Part shown: one piece after another, positions 25,247 through 36,200 of the stretch
How positions within the stretch are numbered: the stretch's first letter is position 1
Layout of the letters: the number at the start of each line of letters is the position of its first letter
Origin: Streptomyces sp. CBMA123
GTDB lineage: Bacteria > Actinomycetota > Actinomycetes > Streptomycetales > Streptomycetaceae
NCBI RefSeq assembly: GCF_014596465.1
Contig: NZ_MECK01000368.1
Coordinates: forward strand, 1-48,176
Direction: 5' to 3'
DNA: 48,176 nt
Program-made: the position numbers and the translations under genes
The notes under the pieces: generated by a model
Database searches by the model: none
What the model was told of the DNA's origin: nothing
What the model saw: only the letters and a program-made list of their open reading frames with translations

Positions 25247-26281
25247 ATGGCTCCACAGAAGCCCACCACCGGGGAGGCCCTCACGGCCTCCCCGGCCGCC
25301 GGGGGACGGCAGGTGTGGCGGCGGCTGCTCGCGCGGCGCACCGTCCGCGCCGCCGGCCTCGTCATCGTCCTGCTCGCCCTGATCGCGGCGGCGGCACCGC
25401 TGCTCAGCGCGCTCGAAGGCCAGGACCCCACCGGCTACCACAACGACCTGCTCGACTCCGCGGCCGGCGGAGTGCCCACCGGCCCGCTCGGCGGGGTCAG
25501 CGCCGAGCACTGGCTCGGCGTCGAACCGGGCACCGGGCGGGACGTGTTCGCCCGGCTGGTGCACGGCGCCCGGATCTCGCTGCTGGTCGCCGTCGGCGCC
25601 ACCCTCGTCCAGGTCACCCTCGGTGTGCTGCTCGGCCTCGCCGCGGGCCTGGGCAGCCGGCTGCTCGACCAACTGATCGGCAACACCACCGAGGTGATGC
25701 TCGCCCTGCCCTCGCTGGTCTTCGCCATCTCGCTGATGGCGATCGTGCCCTCCGACTTCCCCCGCCCGCTGCTGCTGACCCTGGTCATCGGGCTGCTGGG
25801 CTGGGCCGGCACCTCCCGGCTGGTCCGGGCCCAGACGCTCAGCCTCCGCCAACTCGACTACGTGGCCGCGGCCCGGCTGGCCGGCGCCTCCCGGTGGCGG
25901 ATCGCCCGCCGGGAACTGCTGCCCTCGCTGGCCGCGCCGGTCATCACCTACGCGGCGGTGCTGCTGCCCGCCAACGTGGTCTCCGAGGCCGGGCTGTCCT
26001 TCCTCGGCGTGGGCGTCAAGCCGCCCACCTCCTCGTGGGGGCAGATGCTCTCCGGCGCGACCACCTGGTTCCGGGCGGACCCGATGTACGTCCTGCTGCC
26101 GTCCGCGCTGCTGTTCGTCACTGTGCTCGCCTTCACCGTGCTCGGCGACGCCGTCCGCACCGAGCTCGACCCGCGCGCGGCCTCCCGGCTGCGGGTCGGG
26201 ACGCGGAGCGGGACCACGTCGGGCGCCGGCCCGTCGGCCGCCGGCCCGTCGGGCGCCGCCACCGAGGAGGCCACCGCATGA
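25247..26281 (+). CDS. ABC importer permease, DppC/OppC type
   Basis: A 344-residue inner-membrane permease. One N-terminal transmembrane segment (~residues 33-55) is followed by an extracytoplasmic stretch and five more segments, with the coupling EAA loop YVAAARLAGASRWRIARREL. The C-terminal ~30 residues are Gly/Ser/Ala-rich and look disordered. It begins 32 bp after the binding-protein gene and overlaps the next permease by ATGA. The OppC-type subunit usually lies after OppB; here the order is C then B. Confidence 0.92.
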   Translation: MAPQKPTTGEALTASPAAGGRQVWRRLLARRTVRAAGLVIVLLALIAAAAPLLSALEGQDPTGYHNDLLDSAAGGVPTGPLGGVSAEHWLGVEPGTGRDVFARLVHGARISLLVAVGATLVQVTLGVLLGLAAGLGSRLLDQLIGNTTEVMLALPSLVFAISLMAIVPSDFPRPLLLTLVIGLLGWAGTSRLVRAQTLSLRQLDYVAAARLAGASRWRIARRELLPSLAAPVITYAAVLLPANVVSEAGLSFLGVGVKPPTSSWGQMLSGATTWFRADPMYVLLPSALLFVTVLAFTVLGDAVRTELDPRAASRLRVGTRSGTTSGAGPSAAGPSGAATEEATA

Positions 26282-27267
26282 CCCGCTTCCTGCTCCGCAA
26301 GGCCGTCGGCATGTTCGGCGTGCTGCTCGCGCTCTCCCTGGTCGTCTACGCGGTGTTCTACCTCGCCCCCGGCGACCCCGCCCAGCTCGCCTGCGGCGAG
26401 AAGTGCAGCCCCGCCCAGGTCCTCCAGGTGCGCGAACGGCTGGGCCTCGACGCGCCGGTGTACCTGCAGTACGCCCACTTCCTCCAGGGGATCGTCGCCG
26501 GACGCGACTTCAGCGCCGGGACCGGCCTGCTGCACTGCCCCGCGCCCTGCCTGGGCGTCTCCTACCGCAGCGGCGAACAGGTCACCGACATGATCACCGC
26601 CCGGCTCCCGGTGACGGCCTCGCTGGCGTTCGGCGCCATGGTGCTCTGGCTGGCCCTCGGGGTCGGTGCCGGGCTGCTCTCCGCGCTGCGCCGGGGCCGG
26701 CTGAGCGAGCGGCTGCTGACCGCGCTGACCCTGGCCGGCACCGCCGTCCCGGTGTTCGTCATCGGCCTGGTGCTGCTGATCGTCCTGTGCGCCCAGCTCC
26801 AGTGGCTGCCCTTCCCCAGCTACGTGCCGCTGACCGAGGACCCGCAGCAGTGGTTCTGGGGCCTGCTGCTGCCCTGGGTCTCGCTCGCCCTGATCGAGTC
26901 CGCCAAGTACGCCCGGCTGACCCGCTCGTCCATGCTGGAGACCCTCGCCGACGACCACATCCGGACCTTCCGGGCGTACGGCGTCAGCGAACGGCGGCTG
27001 GTGACCCGGCACGCGCTGCGCGGCGCGCTCACCCCGGTGATCGCGCTCACCGCGCTGGACCTCGGGACGATGTTCGGCTCCGCCGTGCTGACCGAGACGC
27101 TCTTCGGCCTCCCCGGGCTCGGCAAGCTGCTGGTCAGCTCGGTGGGCCTGATCGACCTGCCCACCGTGGTCGGCCTGACCCTGGTCACCGGGTTCTGCGT
27201 CGTGCTCGCCAATGTCGTCGCGGACGTGCTCTACGCGGTGACCGACCGAAGGGTGGTCCTCGCATGA
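26278..27267 (+). CDS. ABC importer permease, DppB/OppB type
   Basis: A 329-residue permease. The N-terminus FLLRKAVGMFGVLLALSLVVYAVFYLAPGDP is the classic OppB opening (first segment then PGDP), and the EAA loop reads IRTFRAYGVSERRLVTRHAL. A cysteine-containing insert (ACGEKCSPAQ, and LLHCPAPC) lies in the first extracytoplasmic loop, with four cysteines that could form disulfides. It pairs with the upstream permease to form the membrane channel and overlaps the ATPase gene by ATGA. Confidence 0.92.
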   Translation: MTRFLLRKAVGMFGVLLALSLVVYAVFYLAPGDPAQLACGEKCSPAQVLQVRERLGLDAPVYLQYAHFLQGIVAGRDFSAGTGLLHCPAPCLGVSYRSGEQVTDMITARLPVTASLAFGAMVLWLALGVGAGLLSALRRGRLSERLLTALTLAGTAVPVFVIGLVLLIVLCAQLQWLPFPSYVPLTEDPQQWFWGLLLPWVSLALIESAKYARLTRSSMLETLADDHIRTFRAYGVSERRLVTRHALRGALTPVIALTALDLGTMFGSAVLTETLFGLPGLGKLLVSSVGLIDLPTVVGLTLVTGFCVVLANVVADVLYAVTDRRVVLA

Positions 27268-28967
27268 GCCCCGAACCGCTGGTGGACGTCCGGGACCTGG
27301 TCGTGGACTTCCCCGTCGGCGACGGCCACGTCCGCGCCGTCGACGGCGTCGGCTTCACCCTGGAGCCCGGGCAGGCGCTCGGCATCGTCGGCGAGTCCGG
27401 CTCCGGCAAGAGCACCATCGCCTACGGGCTGCTCGGCCTGCACCGCGGGACGGGCGCCCGGATCGGCGGCTCGGTGCGGGTCGCCGGGGTCGACGCGGTC
27501 ACCGCCGAAGGCGACGAACTCCGCCGGCTGCGGGGCGGACTGGCGGCCATGGTGTTCCAGGACCCGCTCTCCGCCCTCGACCCCTACTACGCGGTCGGGG
27601 ACCAGATCGCCGAGGTCGTCCGGGTCCACCGGCCCGTCTCCCGCCGCGAGGCCCGGGCCCGGGCCGTCGAGGTGCTCGACCGGGTCGGCATCGCCGACGC
27701 GGCGCGGCGCTGCCGCTCCCGGCCACACGAGTTCAGCGGCGGGATGCGCCAGCGGGTGCTGATCGCGATGGCCCTGGCCTGCGAGCCGCGGCTGCTGGTC
27801 GCCGACGAGCCGACCACCGCCCTGGACGTCACCGTCCAGGCCCAGATCCTCGACCTGCTGCACGAGTTGCGCACCGAGACCGGGGCCGGGCTGGTCCTGG
27901 TCACCCACGACCTGGGGGTGGTCGCCGGGAGCGTGGACCGGGTGCTGGTGATGAAGGACGGCCGGGCGGTGGAACACGGGCCGGTCGCCGAGGTACTGGG
28001 CGCGCCGCGCGAGCCGTACACCCGGGCCCTGCTGTCGGCGGTGCCCCGGGTCGACGCCCCGGCCGCCCCGGCTGTTCCGGCTGTTCCGGCCGCCCCGGGC
28101 GGACCTGCCGGGCCTGCCCGGCCCGCCGAGGGCGAGGTGCTGCTCGAAGCCGTCGACCTGCGCCGGGAGTTCACCACCCGCGGCTCCCTCGCCCGGCGCG
28201 CCGCCCCGGTGGCCGCCGTGGACGGCGTCTCGCTCACCGTCCGGGCCGGCGAGACCCTGGGCGTGGTCGGCGAGTCCGGCTCCGGGAAGACCACCCTCGG
28301 GCGGATGCTCGTCCGGCTGCTGGACCCGACGAGCGGCCGGCTCCACTACCGCGGCCGCGACATCGGGGCGCTCGGGGACAAGGAGCTGCGCCCGCTGCGG
28401 CAGGAGCTGCAGATGGTCTTCCAGGACCCGGTCTCCTCGCTCAACCCGCGCCGCTCCATCGGGGAGTCCGTCGCCGACCCGCTGCGGATCGCCGGCCGGA
28501 CCGACGAGCGCCGGATCCGCTCCCGGGTCGGCGAGTTGCTCGAACGCGTCGGGCTCGACCCCGACTGGTACCACCGCTACCCGCACGAGTTCTCCGGCGG
28601 GCAGCGCCAGCGGGTCGGCATCGCCCGGGCCCTGGCACCCGGGCCGCGGCTGATCGTCTGCGACGAACCGGTGTCCGCGCTGGACGTCACCACCCAGGCC
28701 CAGGTGGTCGAGCTGCTCGGCGAACTGCAGCGCGACCTGGGCCTGGCGCTGGTCTTCATCGCCCATGACCTCGCCGTGGTCCGGCAGGTGAGCGACCGGG
28801 TCGCGGTGATGCGGGCCGGGCGGATCGTCGAACAGGGCGAGGCCGACGCGGTCTACGACGCGCCCCAGCACCCGTACACCAAGGGCCTGCTGGCCGCAGT
28901 CCCGGTGCTGGACCCGGCCGAGGCGAGCGCCCGGCGCCACGCCCGGCTGGCCTCCGTCGGGGCCTGA
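27264..28967 (+). CDS. Fused double ABC ATPase (DppD-DppF type)
   Basis: A 567-residue protein with two nucleotide-binding domains in tandem. The first has GESGSGKST and signature FSGGMRQR; the second has GESGSGKTT and FSGGQRQR. Walker B blocks are [12 protein letters not shown] and [13 protein letters not shown] Pro/Ala/Gly-rich linker at about residues 265-295 joins the halves. Each half ends with the oligopeptide-transport C-terminal motif ([22 protein letters not shown]). It powers the two permeases. A terminator hairpin follows the stop. Confidence 0.93.
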   Translation: MSPEPLVDVRDLVVDFPVGDGHVRAVDGVGFTLEPGQALGIVGESGSGKSTIAYGLLGLHRGTGARIGGSVRVAGVDAVTAEGDELRRLRGGLAAMVFQDPLSALDPYYAVGDQIAEVVRVHRPVSRREARARAVEVLDRVGIADAARRCRSRPHEFSGGMRQRVLIAMALACEPRLLVADEPTTALDVTVQAQILDLLHELRTETGAGLVLVTHDLGVVAGSVDRVLVMKDGRAVEHGPVAEVLGAPREPYTRALLSAVPRVDAPAAPAVPAVPAAPGGPAGPARPAEGEVLLEAVDLRREFTTRGSLARRAAPVAAVDGVSLTVRAGETLGVVGESGSGKTTLGRMLVRLLDPTSGRLHYRGRDIGALGDKELRPLRQELQMVFQDPVSSLNPRRSIGESVADPLRIAGRTDERRIRSRVGELLERVGLDPDWYHRYPHEFSGGQRQRVGIARALAPGPRLIVCDEPVSALDVTTQAQVVELLGELQRDLGLALVFIAHDLAVVRQVSDRVAVMRAGRIVEQGEADAVYDAPQHPYTKGLLAAVPVLDPAEASARRHARLASVGA

Positions 28968-28972
28968 CCGGT

Positions 28973-29000
28973 CCCCCGCACCCTGACCGGGGTGCGGGGG
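28973..29000. terminator. Bidirectional hairpin terminator
   Basis: An 11-bp perfect stem (28973-28983 with 28990-29000) and 6-base loop lie between the convergent ends of the ATPase and acyl-CoA dehydrogenase genes. Confidence 0.88.
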
Positions 29001-29010
29001 CCTTCCGGGT

Positions 29011-30807
29011 TCAGAACGCGTCGTCGGGGATCTCGACCGCCGTCCGGTCCAGGCTCTCCAGCAGCCGGAACTGCGCCTCCGTCCTGGGCAGTTCCTGGCG
29101 GAAGAAGAACCGGCAGGCGTGCCGCTTGCCCTCGTAGAAGGGGCCGCTGCCACCCTCGGCGGCGAGGAACTGCTCCAGCCACAGCCAGGCGACCACGGTG
29201 TGGCCGACCGCCTCCAGGTAGCAACTGGAGTTGGCCAGGGCGGTCTCCGGATCGCCCGTCGCCCACAGCCGTCGGGTGACCGAGGCGATCCGCCGCACGG
29301 CCGCGTCCAGCTGCGCCGCGTACTCGCCGGCGTCACCGCCGAGGCCCTTGGCCCGGTCGACCGTCGCCGCGACGGTCTCGACCAGCAGCCGCAGCCCCGC
29401 CCCGCCGTCCATCACGACCTTGCGGCCGAGCAGGTCCAGCCCGTGGATCCCGTGGGTGCCCTCGTGGATCGGGTTGAGCCGGTTGTCGCGGTAGAACTGC
29501 TCCACCGCGTACTCGCGGGTGTAGCCGTAGCCGCCGTGCACCTGGATGGCGAGGCTGTTGGCCTCCAGGCACCACTGCGAGGGCCAGCTCTTGACGACGG
29601 GTGTGAGGACGTCCAGCAGCAGCTTGGCGCGGGCCCGGTCCTCGGGCGTCACGCCGGTGCGCTCCTCGTCCAGCAGCCGGCCGGCGTACAGCACCAGCGC
29701 CAACGCCCCCTCGGCGTAGCACTTCTGGGCCAGCAGCATCCGGCGGACGTCGGCGTGGGCGATGATCGGCACCTGGGGGGCGGCCGGGTCCTTGGCGCCG
29801 GCCGGACGGCCCTGGGGGCGGCTGCGGGCGTACTCCAGGGCGTGCAGGTAGCCGGTGTAGCCGAGGGCGGCGGCGCCCAGCCCGACGCCGATCCGGGCCT
29901 CGTTCATCATGTGGAACATGAGGGCCAGGCCGTGGTGCGGCTCACCGACGAGCCGGCCGACGGCACCGGGCTCGCCGCCCGGCCGGTGGACGCCTTCGCC
30001 GAAGTTGAGCAGGGTGTTGGTGGTCCCCCGGAAGCCCATCTTGTGGTTCAGCCCGGCCAGGACCACGTCATTGCGCTCGCCGGGCGAACCGTCGGCGCCC
30101 ACCAGCACCTTGGGCACGATGAACAGCGACAGGCCCTTCACCCCGGGCGGCCCGCCGGGGATCCTGGCCAGCACCAGGTGGACGATGTTCTCGGACAGCT
30201 CGTGGTCGCCGCCGGAGATCCACATCTTGTTGCCGAACAGCCGGTAGGTGCCGTCCGCCCGCGGCTCGGCCCGGGTGCGCAGGTCCGCCAGCGAGGACCC
30301 GGCCTGCGGCTCCGACAGGCACATGGTGCCGAAGAACCGGCCCTCCAGCATCGGCCGCACATAGGTGTCGATCTGGTCCCGGCTGCCGTGCGCCAGCAGC
30401 AGGTTGGCATGGCCCGCGGTGAGGAACGGGTACCCGGAGGTGCCCGGGTTGGCGGCCTGGAACCAGGCGAAGCAGGCGTTGGCGACGACGGCGGGCAGCT
30501 GGGCCCCGCCCACCTCGTGGTCCATCGCGCTGCCCAGCAGCCCGGTGCCGGCGAAGACGTCCAGCGCCTCCTTCACCTCCGGGATGATGTGCACCCGCTC
30601 CCCGTCGAAGCGCGGCTCCTGCGCGTCGTTCTTCCTGTTGTGCGGCGCGAAGTGCCGGGTGGCGACCTGCTCGCTCAGCTCCAGGGCGGCGTCGAAGGTC
30701 TCCCGCGCGTGCTCGGCGTAGCGCGGCCGCTCGGTGAGCGCGGCCACGTCCAGCCACTCGTACAGCAGGAAGTCGAGGTCACGGCGGGAGAGCAGCAGGG
30801 ACGTCAT
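29011..30807 (-). CDS. Acyl-CoA dehydrogenase with C-terminal extension
   Basis: A 598-residue acyl-CoA dehydrogenase. Conserved parts include CLSEPQAGSSLADLRT, FGNKMWISGGDHE, MGFRGTTNTLLNF, IQVHGGYGYTREYAVEQFYRD and the catalytic-Glu region NPIHEGTHGIHGLDLLGRK. The ~130-residue C-terminal tail and length are typical of long FadE-type enzymes of actinobacteria. These oxidise acyl-CoA to enoyl-CoA with FAD. It stands alone, convergent with the importer operon and downstream of the MFS gene after a hairpin. It may be general fatty-acid catabolism; a role in making a PKS starter is possible but unsupported. Confidence 0.92.
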   Translation of the reverse strand: MTSLLLSRRDLDFLLYEWLDVAALTERPRYAEHARETFDAALELSEQVATRHFAPHNRKNDAQEPRFDGERVHIIPEVKEALDVFAGTGLLGSAMDHEVGGAQLPAVVANACFAWFQAANPGTSGYPFLTAGHANLLLAHGSRDQIDTYVRPMLEGRFFGTMCLSEPQAGSSLADLRTRAEPRADGTYRLFGNKMWISGGDHELSENIVHLVLARIPGGPPGVKGLSLFIVPKVLVGADGSPGERNDVVLAGLNHKMGFRGTTNTLLNFGEGVHRPGGEPGAVGRLVGEPHHGLALMFHMMNEARIGVGLGAAALGYTGYLHALEYARSRPQGRPAGAKDPAAPQVPIIAHADVRRMLLAQKCYAEGALALVLYAGRLLDEERTGVTPEDRARAKLLLDVLTPVVKSWPSQWCLEANSLAIQVHGGYGYTREYAVEQFYRDNRLNPIHEGTHGIHGLDLLGRKVVMDGGAGLRLLVETVAATVDRAKGLGGDAGEYAAQLDAAVRRIASVTRRLWATGDPETALANSSCYLEAVGHTVVAWLWLEQFLAAEGGSGPFYEGKRHACRFFFRQELPRTEAQFRLLESLDRTAVEIPDDAF

Positions 30808-30903
30808 CGGGCGGCGCCTTTCGGGTCGTGGAAGCGGACCACGGTCGGACTCCTTCTTACCTCCTCGCGGATCCGCGCGGAACGCCTCCGCCGGCGCGGG
30901 GAG

Positions 30904-30929
30904 CCCGGTGGGCGGGTGTGCCCGCCGGG
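30904..30929 (-). terminator. Hairpin terminator downstream of MFS gene
   Basis: A 10-bp stem with one T-G wobble (30904-30913 with 30920-30929) and 6-base loop lies just past the MFS stop on the minus strand, separating it from the acyl-CoA dehydrogenase gene. Confidence 0.7.
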
Positions 30930-30947
30930 CCTCCCCGGGCGGGCGGG

Positions 30948-32294
30948 TCAGGCCTGGCGGCGGGTGGCGATGAGGGCCGCGCCGAGGACGCAGGCGCCGG
31001 CGGCGGTGGCGTAGGCGAGGTGGTAGCCGGTGAGCTGGTCGGTGCTGGTCGCGGCGACCAGGACCATCACGGCCGTGCCCACGCTGGCACCGATCTGCTG
31101 GGTCACCACGTTCACCGCCCCGGCGACGGCGTGCTGTTCGGCGGGGACGCCGGTGAGTCCGGCGGAGGTCATCGACGGGAAGTTGAGGCCCTGGCCGATG
31201 CCGCTGACCACCAGGCCGGGCAGCACGTGCACCAGGTAGCCGCCCTCGTGCGGGGTGGTCAGCCAGAGTCCGGCGCCGGCGCCGATCAGCACCAGGCCGA
31301 CGACCATCAGGGTGCGCGCGGTGTAGCGGGCCAGCAGGCGGCCGGTGACGAAGTTGGCGGTGAGGAAGACGGCGGCGGACATCGGGACCAGCGCGAGGCC
31401 GGACTCCGAGGGCGAGTAGTGCAGCATGCCCTGGAGGTACAGCGGCGCGAAGAACAGCAGGCCGACCGAGCCCATGTACTGGAGGAACGCCGCCAGGCTG
31501 GCGGCCCGCACCGAGGCGAGCCGGAACAGGCCGAGCGGCAGCACCGGGTCCTCGGTGCGGCTCTCCCGCACCACGAACAGCACCAGGCAGAGCACCGCGA
31601 CGCAGAGCACCGCCCACGCGGTCGCGCCGTCGCTGCTGACGCCGACCACGAGCAGGGTGAGGCCGAGGGTGCCGGATACCGCGCCGGGCAGGTCGAGGCG
31701 GCCGCTGTGCCCGGTGCCGTCGGGCAGTCCGACCCGGGTCACGGCGAGCACGACGACTCCGAGCAGCACCGAGAACCCCAGCACCGAGCGCCAGCCGAGG
31801 AACTGGGTCAGCACGCCGCCGAGCAGCACTCCCCCGCTGAAGCTCGCGGCGCCGACGGCCGCGTACACGCCGAAGGCCCGGTTGCGGGCCGGGCCGGCCG
31901 GGAAGGTCTCGGTGAGCAGGGCCAGCGCGGCGGGCCCCGACAGGGCGGCGCCGATGCCCTGGACGGCGCGGGCGCCCAGCAGCACCCCGATGTTCGGCGC
32001 GATCGCTCCGACCAGCGCGGACGCGGTGAACAGGGCGATGCCGACCTCGAACACCCGCCGCCGGCCGAGCACGTCGGCGAGCCGGCCGCCGACCAGCAGG
32101 AAGCCGGCGAAGGTGACGGCGTAGGCGGTCATCACCCACTGGAGCGTGCTGTCGTGGAGTTGGAAGCGCTCTCCGACGGAGGGCAGGGCGGCGTTGAGCA
32201 CCCCGAGGCCGCTCACGTCCAGGGCGAGTGCCCCGGCGAGCACTCCGAGGGCGAGTCCTGGCCGGCGCAGCGGCTCGACCGCGGTGTCGGTCAT
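30948..32294 (-). CDS. MFS drug/metabolite exporter (DHA2/EmrB family)
   Basis: A 448-residue transporter with 14 probable hydrophobic segments. Motif A reads GGRLADVLGRRRVF between segments 2 and 3, and LNAALPSVGERFQL in segment 1 is typical of the EmrB/QacA group. Such proteins export small molecules with proton exchange. The gene is transcribed away from the PKS-NRPS operon across a 937-bp regulatory spacer, so it is a good candidate for exporting or giving resistance to that product. Start ATG at 32294. Confidence 0.92.
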   Translation of the reverse strand: MTDTAVEPLRRPGLALGVLAGALALDVSGLGVLNAALPSVGERFQLHDSTLQWVMTAYAVTFAGFLLVGGRLADVLGRRRVFEVGIALFTASALVGAIAPNIGVLLGARAVQGIGAALSGPAALALLTETFPAGPARNRAFGVYAAVGAASFSGGVLLGGVLTQFLGWRSVLGFSVLLGVVVLAVTRVGLPDGTGHSGRLDLPGAVSGTLGLTLLVVGVSSDGATAWAVLCVAVLCLVLFVVRESRTEDPVLPLGLFRLASVRAASLAAFLQYMGSVGLLFFAPLYLQGMLHYSPSESGLALVPMSAAVFLTANFVTGRLLARYTARTLMVVGLVLIGAGAGLWLTTPHEGGYLVHVLPGLVVSGIGQGLNFPSMTSAGLTGVPAEQHAVAGAVNVVTQQIGASVGTAVMVLVAATSTDQLTGYHLAYATAAGACVLGAALIATRRQA

Positions 32295-33231
32295 GCCGTT
32301 TCGCCCTCTCCGTCGCGGCGGGTGCGGGCACTGCGGGGGGTGGACACCGGGTGGTGTGGGGGGCGTTTTGCTAAGGAGCCGTCGGGCCGGGCTGACGCCG
32401 TATCAATATTCTCAACTGCCATGCTGATCAGATTGCAGTGGTCACTCAACTGCTGTCCACCCCGCCCGGGCCCGAACTACCACTCGGGCCACCTCCGTTG
32501 GGGCGTGCCCGGGCGGTGTCCGAGTCGTGACCGGGTGGCGGCCGAGCCGCGGCGGGCCGACCGCCGGCTGACGACTGGCTGACGGTTGGCTGACAACCGA
32601 CTGACGGCCGACTGACGGCCGGCCCCGGCGACAGGTCGTGGGCGGCCGGTTCGCTACGGTACGCGTGTACCTGTCACCCGCTATCCTCCGTCCCCCGCCC
32701 GGGAGTTCCGGCCCGGCCCCGGAGGGCGCCGCCGACCTGGGCGGACGGCGACGGGGGGCGGCTCGGCGCGGCGGATCCGGCCGGGTCGGCGGGGGGCCCG
32801 CCGTGGCCGGGGATGCCTGGTTTCGACCGAGTAATCCGAAAGATTCCGAAAGATTCTGCGCATTTTTCGCGCCTGAAGAGGCTTATTCAGACACAGGCGA
32901 GATCAGAACTCGCCACGCCTCAACTGACCCTCAAAGTGCGCTTGTCTCACCATTCACAGGGTGGCACGCTGATGTCCGCCGATCAGGTAAGCATCAGGCA
33001 ATCCGGCCTCCATTGAATCCGCATACTCGTTGCACTCACCTCTGCGACCATGCGTTCCCGCCCGCCCGGTTCCAGGGCGGACGAAGAGACCAGCGCCACG
33101 GATTCCCGCGCCCGAGCCACCCGCGCCCCGGCCCGCGCTTTCATTCGACTCTGTACGAAACCACGGCAGTCGACCATGCCCACCGCCACCCCCTGACCGC
33201 CCATTCCACCCGGCCCGCCGAGGGAGTCGCC
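32295..33231. promoter_or_regulatory. 937-bp divergent regulatory region, MFS / PKS
   Basis: No convincing gene lies here; the frame of the PKS is open back to 32638 but shows no protein features. Two AT-richer islands stand out. Near the MFS gene, CTCAACTGC occurs at 32411-32419 and 32445-32453, with inverted GCAGT at 32435-32439 between them. Closer to the PKS, CCGAAAGATT is directly repeated at 32836-32845 and 32846-32855, one helical turn apart. These are candidate operators; the second resembles the direct-repeat layout used by SARP-type activators, though not their known sequence. Confidence 0.45.
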
Positions 33232-36200
33232 ATGCCCGAAGAACGCGCAGCGCGAGACCTGTCCGCCGTGACGGACTTCCTGCTATCCCGCGCCGCCGAG
33301 CTGTTGGCCGTGGCCCCGACCGCCCTGGACCGCCGGGCGCCGCTGCACCGCTACGGACTGGACTCCGGCAGGTCGGTGGCGCTCGCGGCCGCGCTGTCCG
33401 AGTTCCTCGGCCGGCAGGTGCCCGCCACCTGGCTGTGGCAGTACCCGACCGTGGACGAGCTGGCCCGCGCCCTGGTCCACGGCCCGGGCACCGCCGAAGC
33501 CGCCGCGGCCAAGGAGCGCCGCTCGCCCTCCCAGGAGCCGGTGGCGATCGTCGGCATCGGCTGCCGGTTCCCCGGCGGGCCGGACCCGTCCGCGTTCTGG
33601 CGGCTGCTGGTCGAGGGCGGCGACGCCGTCGGGCCGGTGCCGGCCGCCCGCCGCGAGCTGATGAACGACGCGGTGCGCTGGGGCGGGTTCATCGACGGCA
33701 TCGACCGCTTCGACCCGCTGTTCTTCGGCATCTCGCCCCGCGAGGCCGTCCAGATGGACCCGCAGCAGCGGCTGGTCCTGGAACTGTGCTGGGAGGCCCT
33801 GGAGGACGCCGGCATCGCCCCGCACAGCCTGCTCGGCAGCGACACCGGCGTGTTCATGGCCTCCTGCTGGGGCGACTACGCCGCGCTGGCGCACTACCGC
33901 GGCCCGGACGCCCAGATCACCCCGCACACCGCGACCGGCATGCACGACGGCATCATCGCCAACCGGGTCTCCTACGTCCTCGGCCTCCAGGGCCCGAGCA
34001 TGGCCATCGACGCCGCCTGCGCCGGCTCCCTGGTCTCGGTACACGTGGGCTGCCAGTCGATCCAGCTGGGCGAGAGCGACCTCGTCCTGGCCGGCGGGGT
34101 CAACCTCAGCTTCGTCTCCGACTACTACACCGCCATGGACCAGATGGGCGCGCTCGCCCCGGACGGCCGCTGCAAGTCCTTCGACGCCCGTGCCAACGGC
34201 TACGTGCGCGGCGAGGGCGCCGGCGTGGTGGTGCTCGCCCCGCTGAGCGTCGCCCTCGAACGCGACCTGCCGGTGTACTGCCTGATCAAGGGCAGCTCCT
34301 CCAACAACGACGGCCTGAGCAACGGCATGACGGCGCCCAACCCGCTGGCGCAGGAGAAGATGCTGCGCACCGCGTACCGGCGGGCGGGCATCGCCCCGCA
34401 CCTGGTGGACTACATCGAGTGCCACGGCTCCGCGACACCGCTCGGCGACCCGATCGAGGCCAACGCCATCGGCGCCGTCCTCGGCGGCGACCGCGCCGAG
34501 CCGCTGCGGCTGGGCTCCGTCAAGTCCAACGTCGGGCACCTGGAGGCGGCGGCCGGCATCGTCGGGCTGGTCAAGCTGGCGATGTCGATGCGCAACGGCG
34601 TGCTGCCGCCGAGCCTGCACTACAGCGCACCCAACCCGCAGATCATGTTCGACGAGTACAACCTCACCGTGCAGGACCGGCTGACGCCCTGGCCGCGGCG
34701 CTCGGACGCCCGCCGGGGCGGCGTCAGCTCCTTCGGCTTCGGCGGCGCGATCTGTCACGTCGCCGTGGAGGAACTGCCGCGCCCGGAGAGCTCCTTGCTG
34801 CTGCTGGCCGCCGACTCCCGGGAGGAGCTGGCCGAGCGGGCCCGGGCGGTGCGCGACGCGACCGACCTGCGCGCGCTCTGCCGCCGCACCCCCGGCGAGG
34901 GCCCGTTCCGGCTCGCGGCCGCCGCCCACGACCTGGCCGCGCTCCGCTCCCAGCTGGACGCCTTCGGCAGCGGCGTGGAGGCCGACGGGCTGAGCGTCGG
35001 GGAGGCCGCCGGGCGCCGGCCGCGGGTGGCGTTCCTGTTCTCCGGCAACGGCTCGCAGTGGCTCGGCATGGGCCGCCAACTGCTGGCCGGGCTGCCGGTG
35101 TTCCGCCGCTCCATGATGCGCTCCGACCGGCGGATGCGGGAGCTGCTGGGCTTCTCCCTGGTCGACCAGCTGCTGTCGCCGGAGGGCCGGCTGGACGACA
35201 TGGACGTCTTCCAGCCGCTGCTGTTCTCGCTCCAGGTCGCGCTGGCCGAGGCCTGGCGCTCGCTGGGGGTGGAGCCGGACGTCGTGGTCGGGCAGAGCGT
35301 CGGCGAGTTCGCCGCCGCCCACGTCGCCGGGGCGCTGGACTTCGCCGACGCCTCCCGGCTGGCCGCCCACCACGGCCGACTGCTCCAGCAGTTGGCGGTC
35401 GGGCGCGGCGAGGGCATCGTGGTGATGACCGCCGCCGAGGAGGTCGAGCCGTACCTGACCGGCGGGCTCACCCTCTCCGGCCGCAACGGGCTGCGCTCCA
35501 CCCTGGTCACCGGCACCCCGCAGGAGATCGACGGCCTGGTCCGCCGGCTCACCGACCTGGGCGTCACCAACCACCGGGTGCGGATGGGCCACGCCCCGCA
35601 CTCCCCGCTGGTCGACCACGTCCTCGCCCCGCTGAAGGCCGAACTGGACGGCATCCGGCCCCGGACGGCCCGCATCCCGATGATCTCCACGGTCACCGGC
35701 GAGGCCGTCGACGGCGCCGAACTGGGCCCGGACTACTGGGCGGACAACCTGCGCCGGGAGATCCGGGTGGTCGACGCCCTGACCAGGCTGCGCGACCACG
35801 ACGTCGACGCGGTGGTCGAACTCAGCCCGCACCCGCTGCTGCTCAAGTCGGTCTCGGAGATCCTCACCGCGACCACCCTGCCCTCGCTGCGCCGCGGCGC
35901 CGACGAGGCCGGCACCCTGCTCGGCTCGCTCGGCGCCCTGTACACCGCCGGACTGCCCGTCCCGGCCCACCCGTTCCTGGCCGGCGACCGGGGCCGCCAC
36001 ACCGCGCCGGTCCCCGGCGAGCGCGCCGCCGACGAACAGCTGCACCTGGTGCCCGTCACCGCCCGGACGGCGGGCGCGCTGGCCGACACCTGCCGCGCAC
36101 TGTCCAACCACGTGGAGCGCGACCCGGGCCTGCGGGTCTGCGACCTCGCCTACACCCTCGCCGCCCGGCGCACCCACCACGGCCACCGGGTGGCGCTGCT

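Noticed and set aside
32638..33231. N-terminal extension of the PKS back to 32638
   Set aside because: The added residues show no homology and cover AT-rich control sequence; ATG 33232 has a good ribosome site just before the ACP domain.
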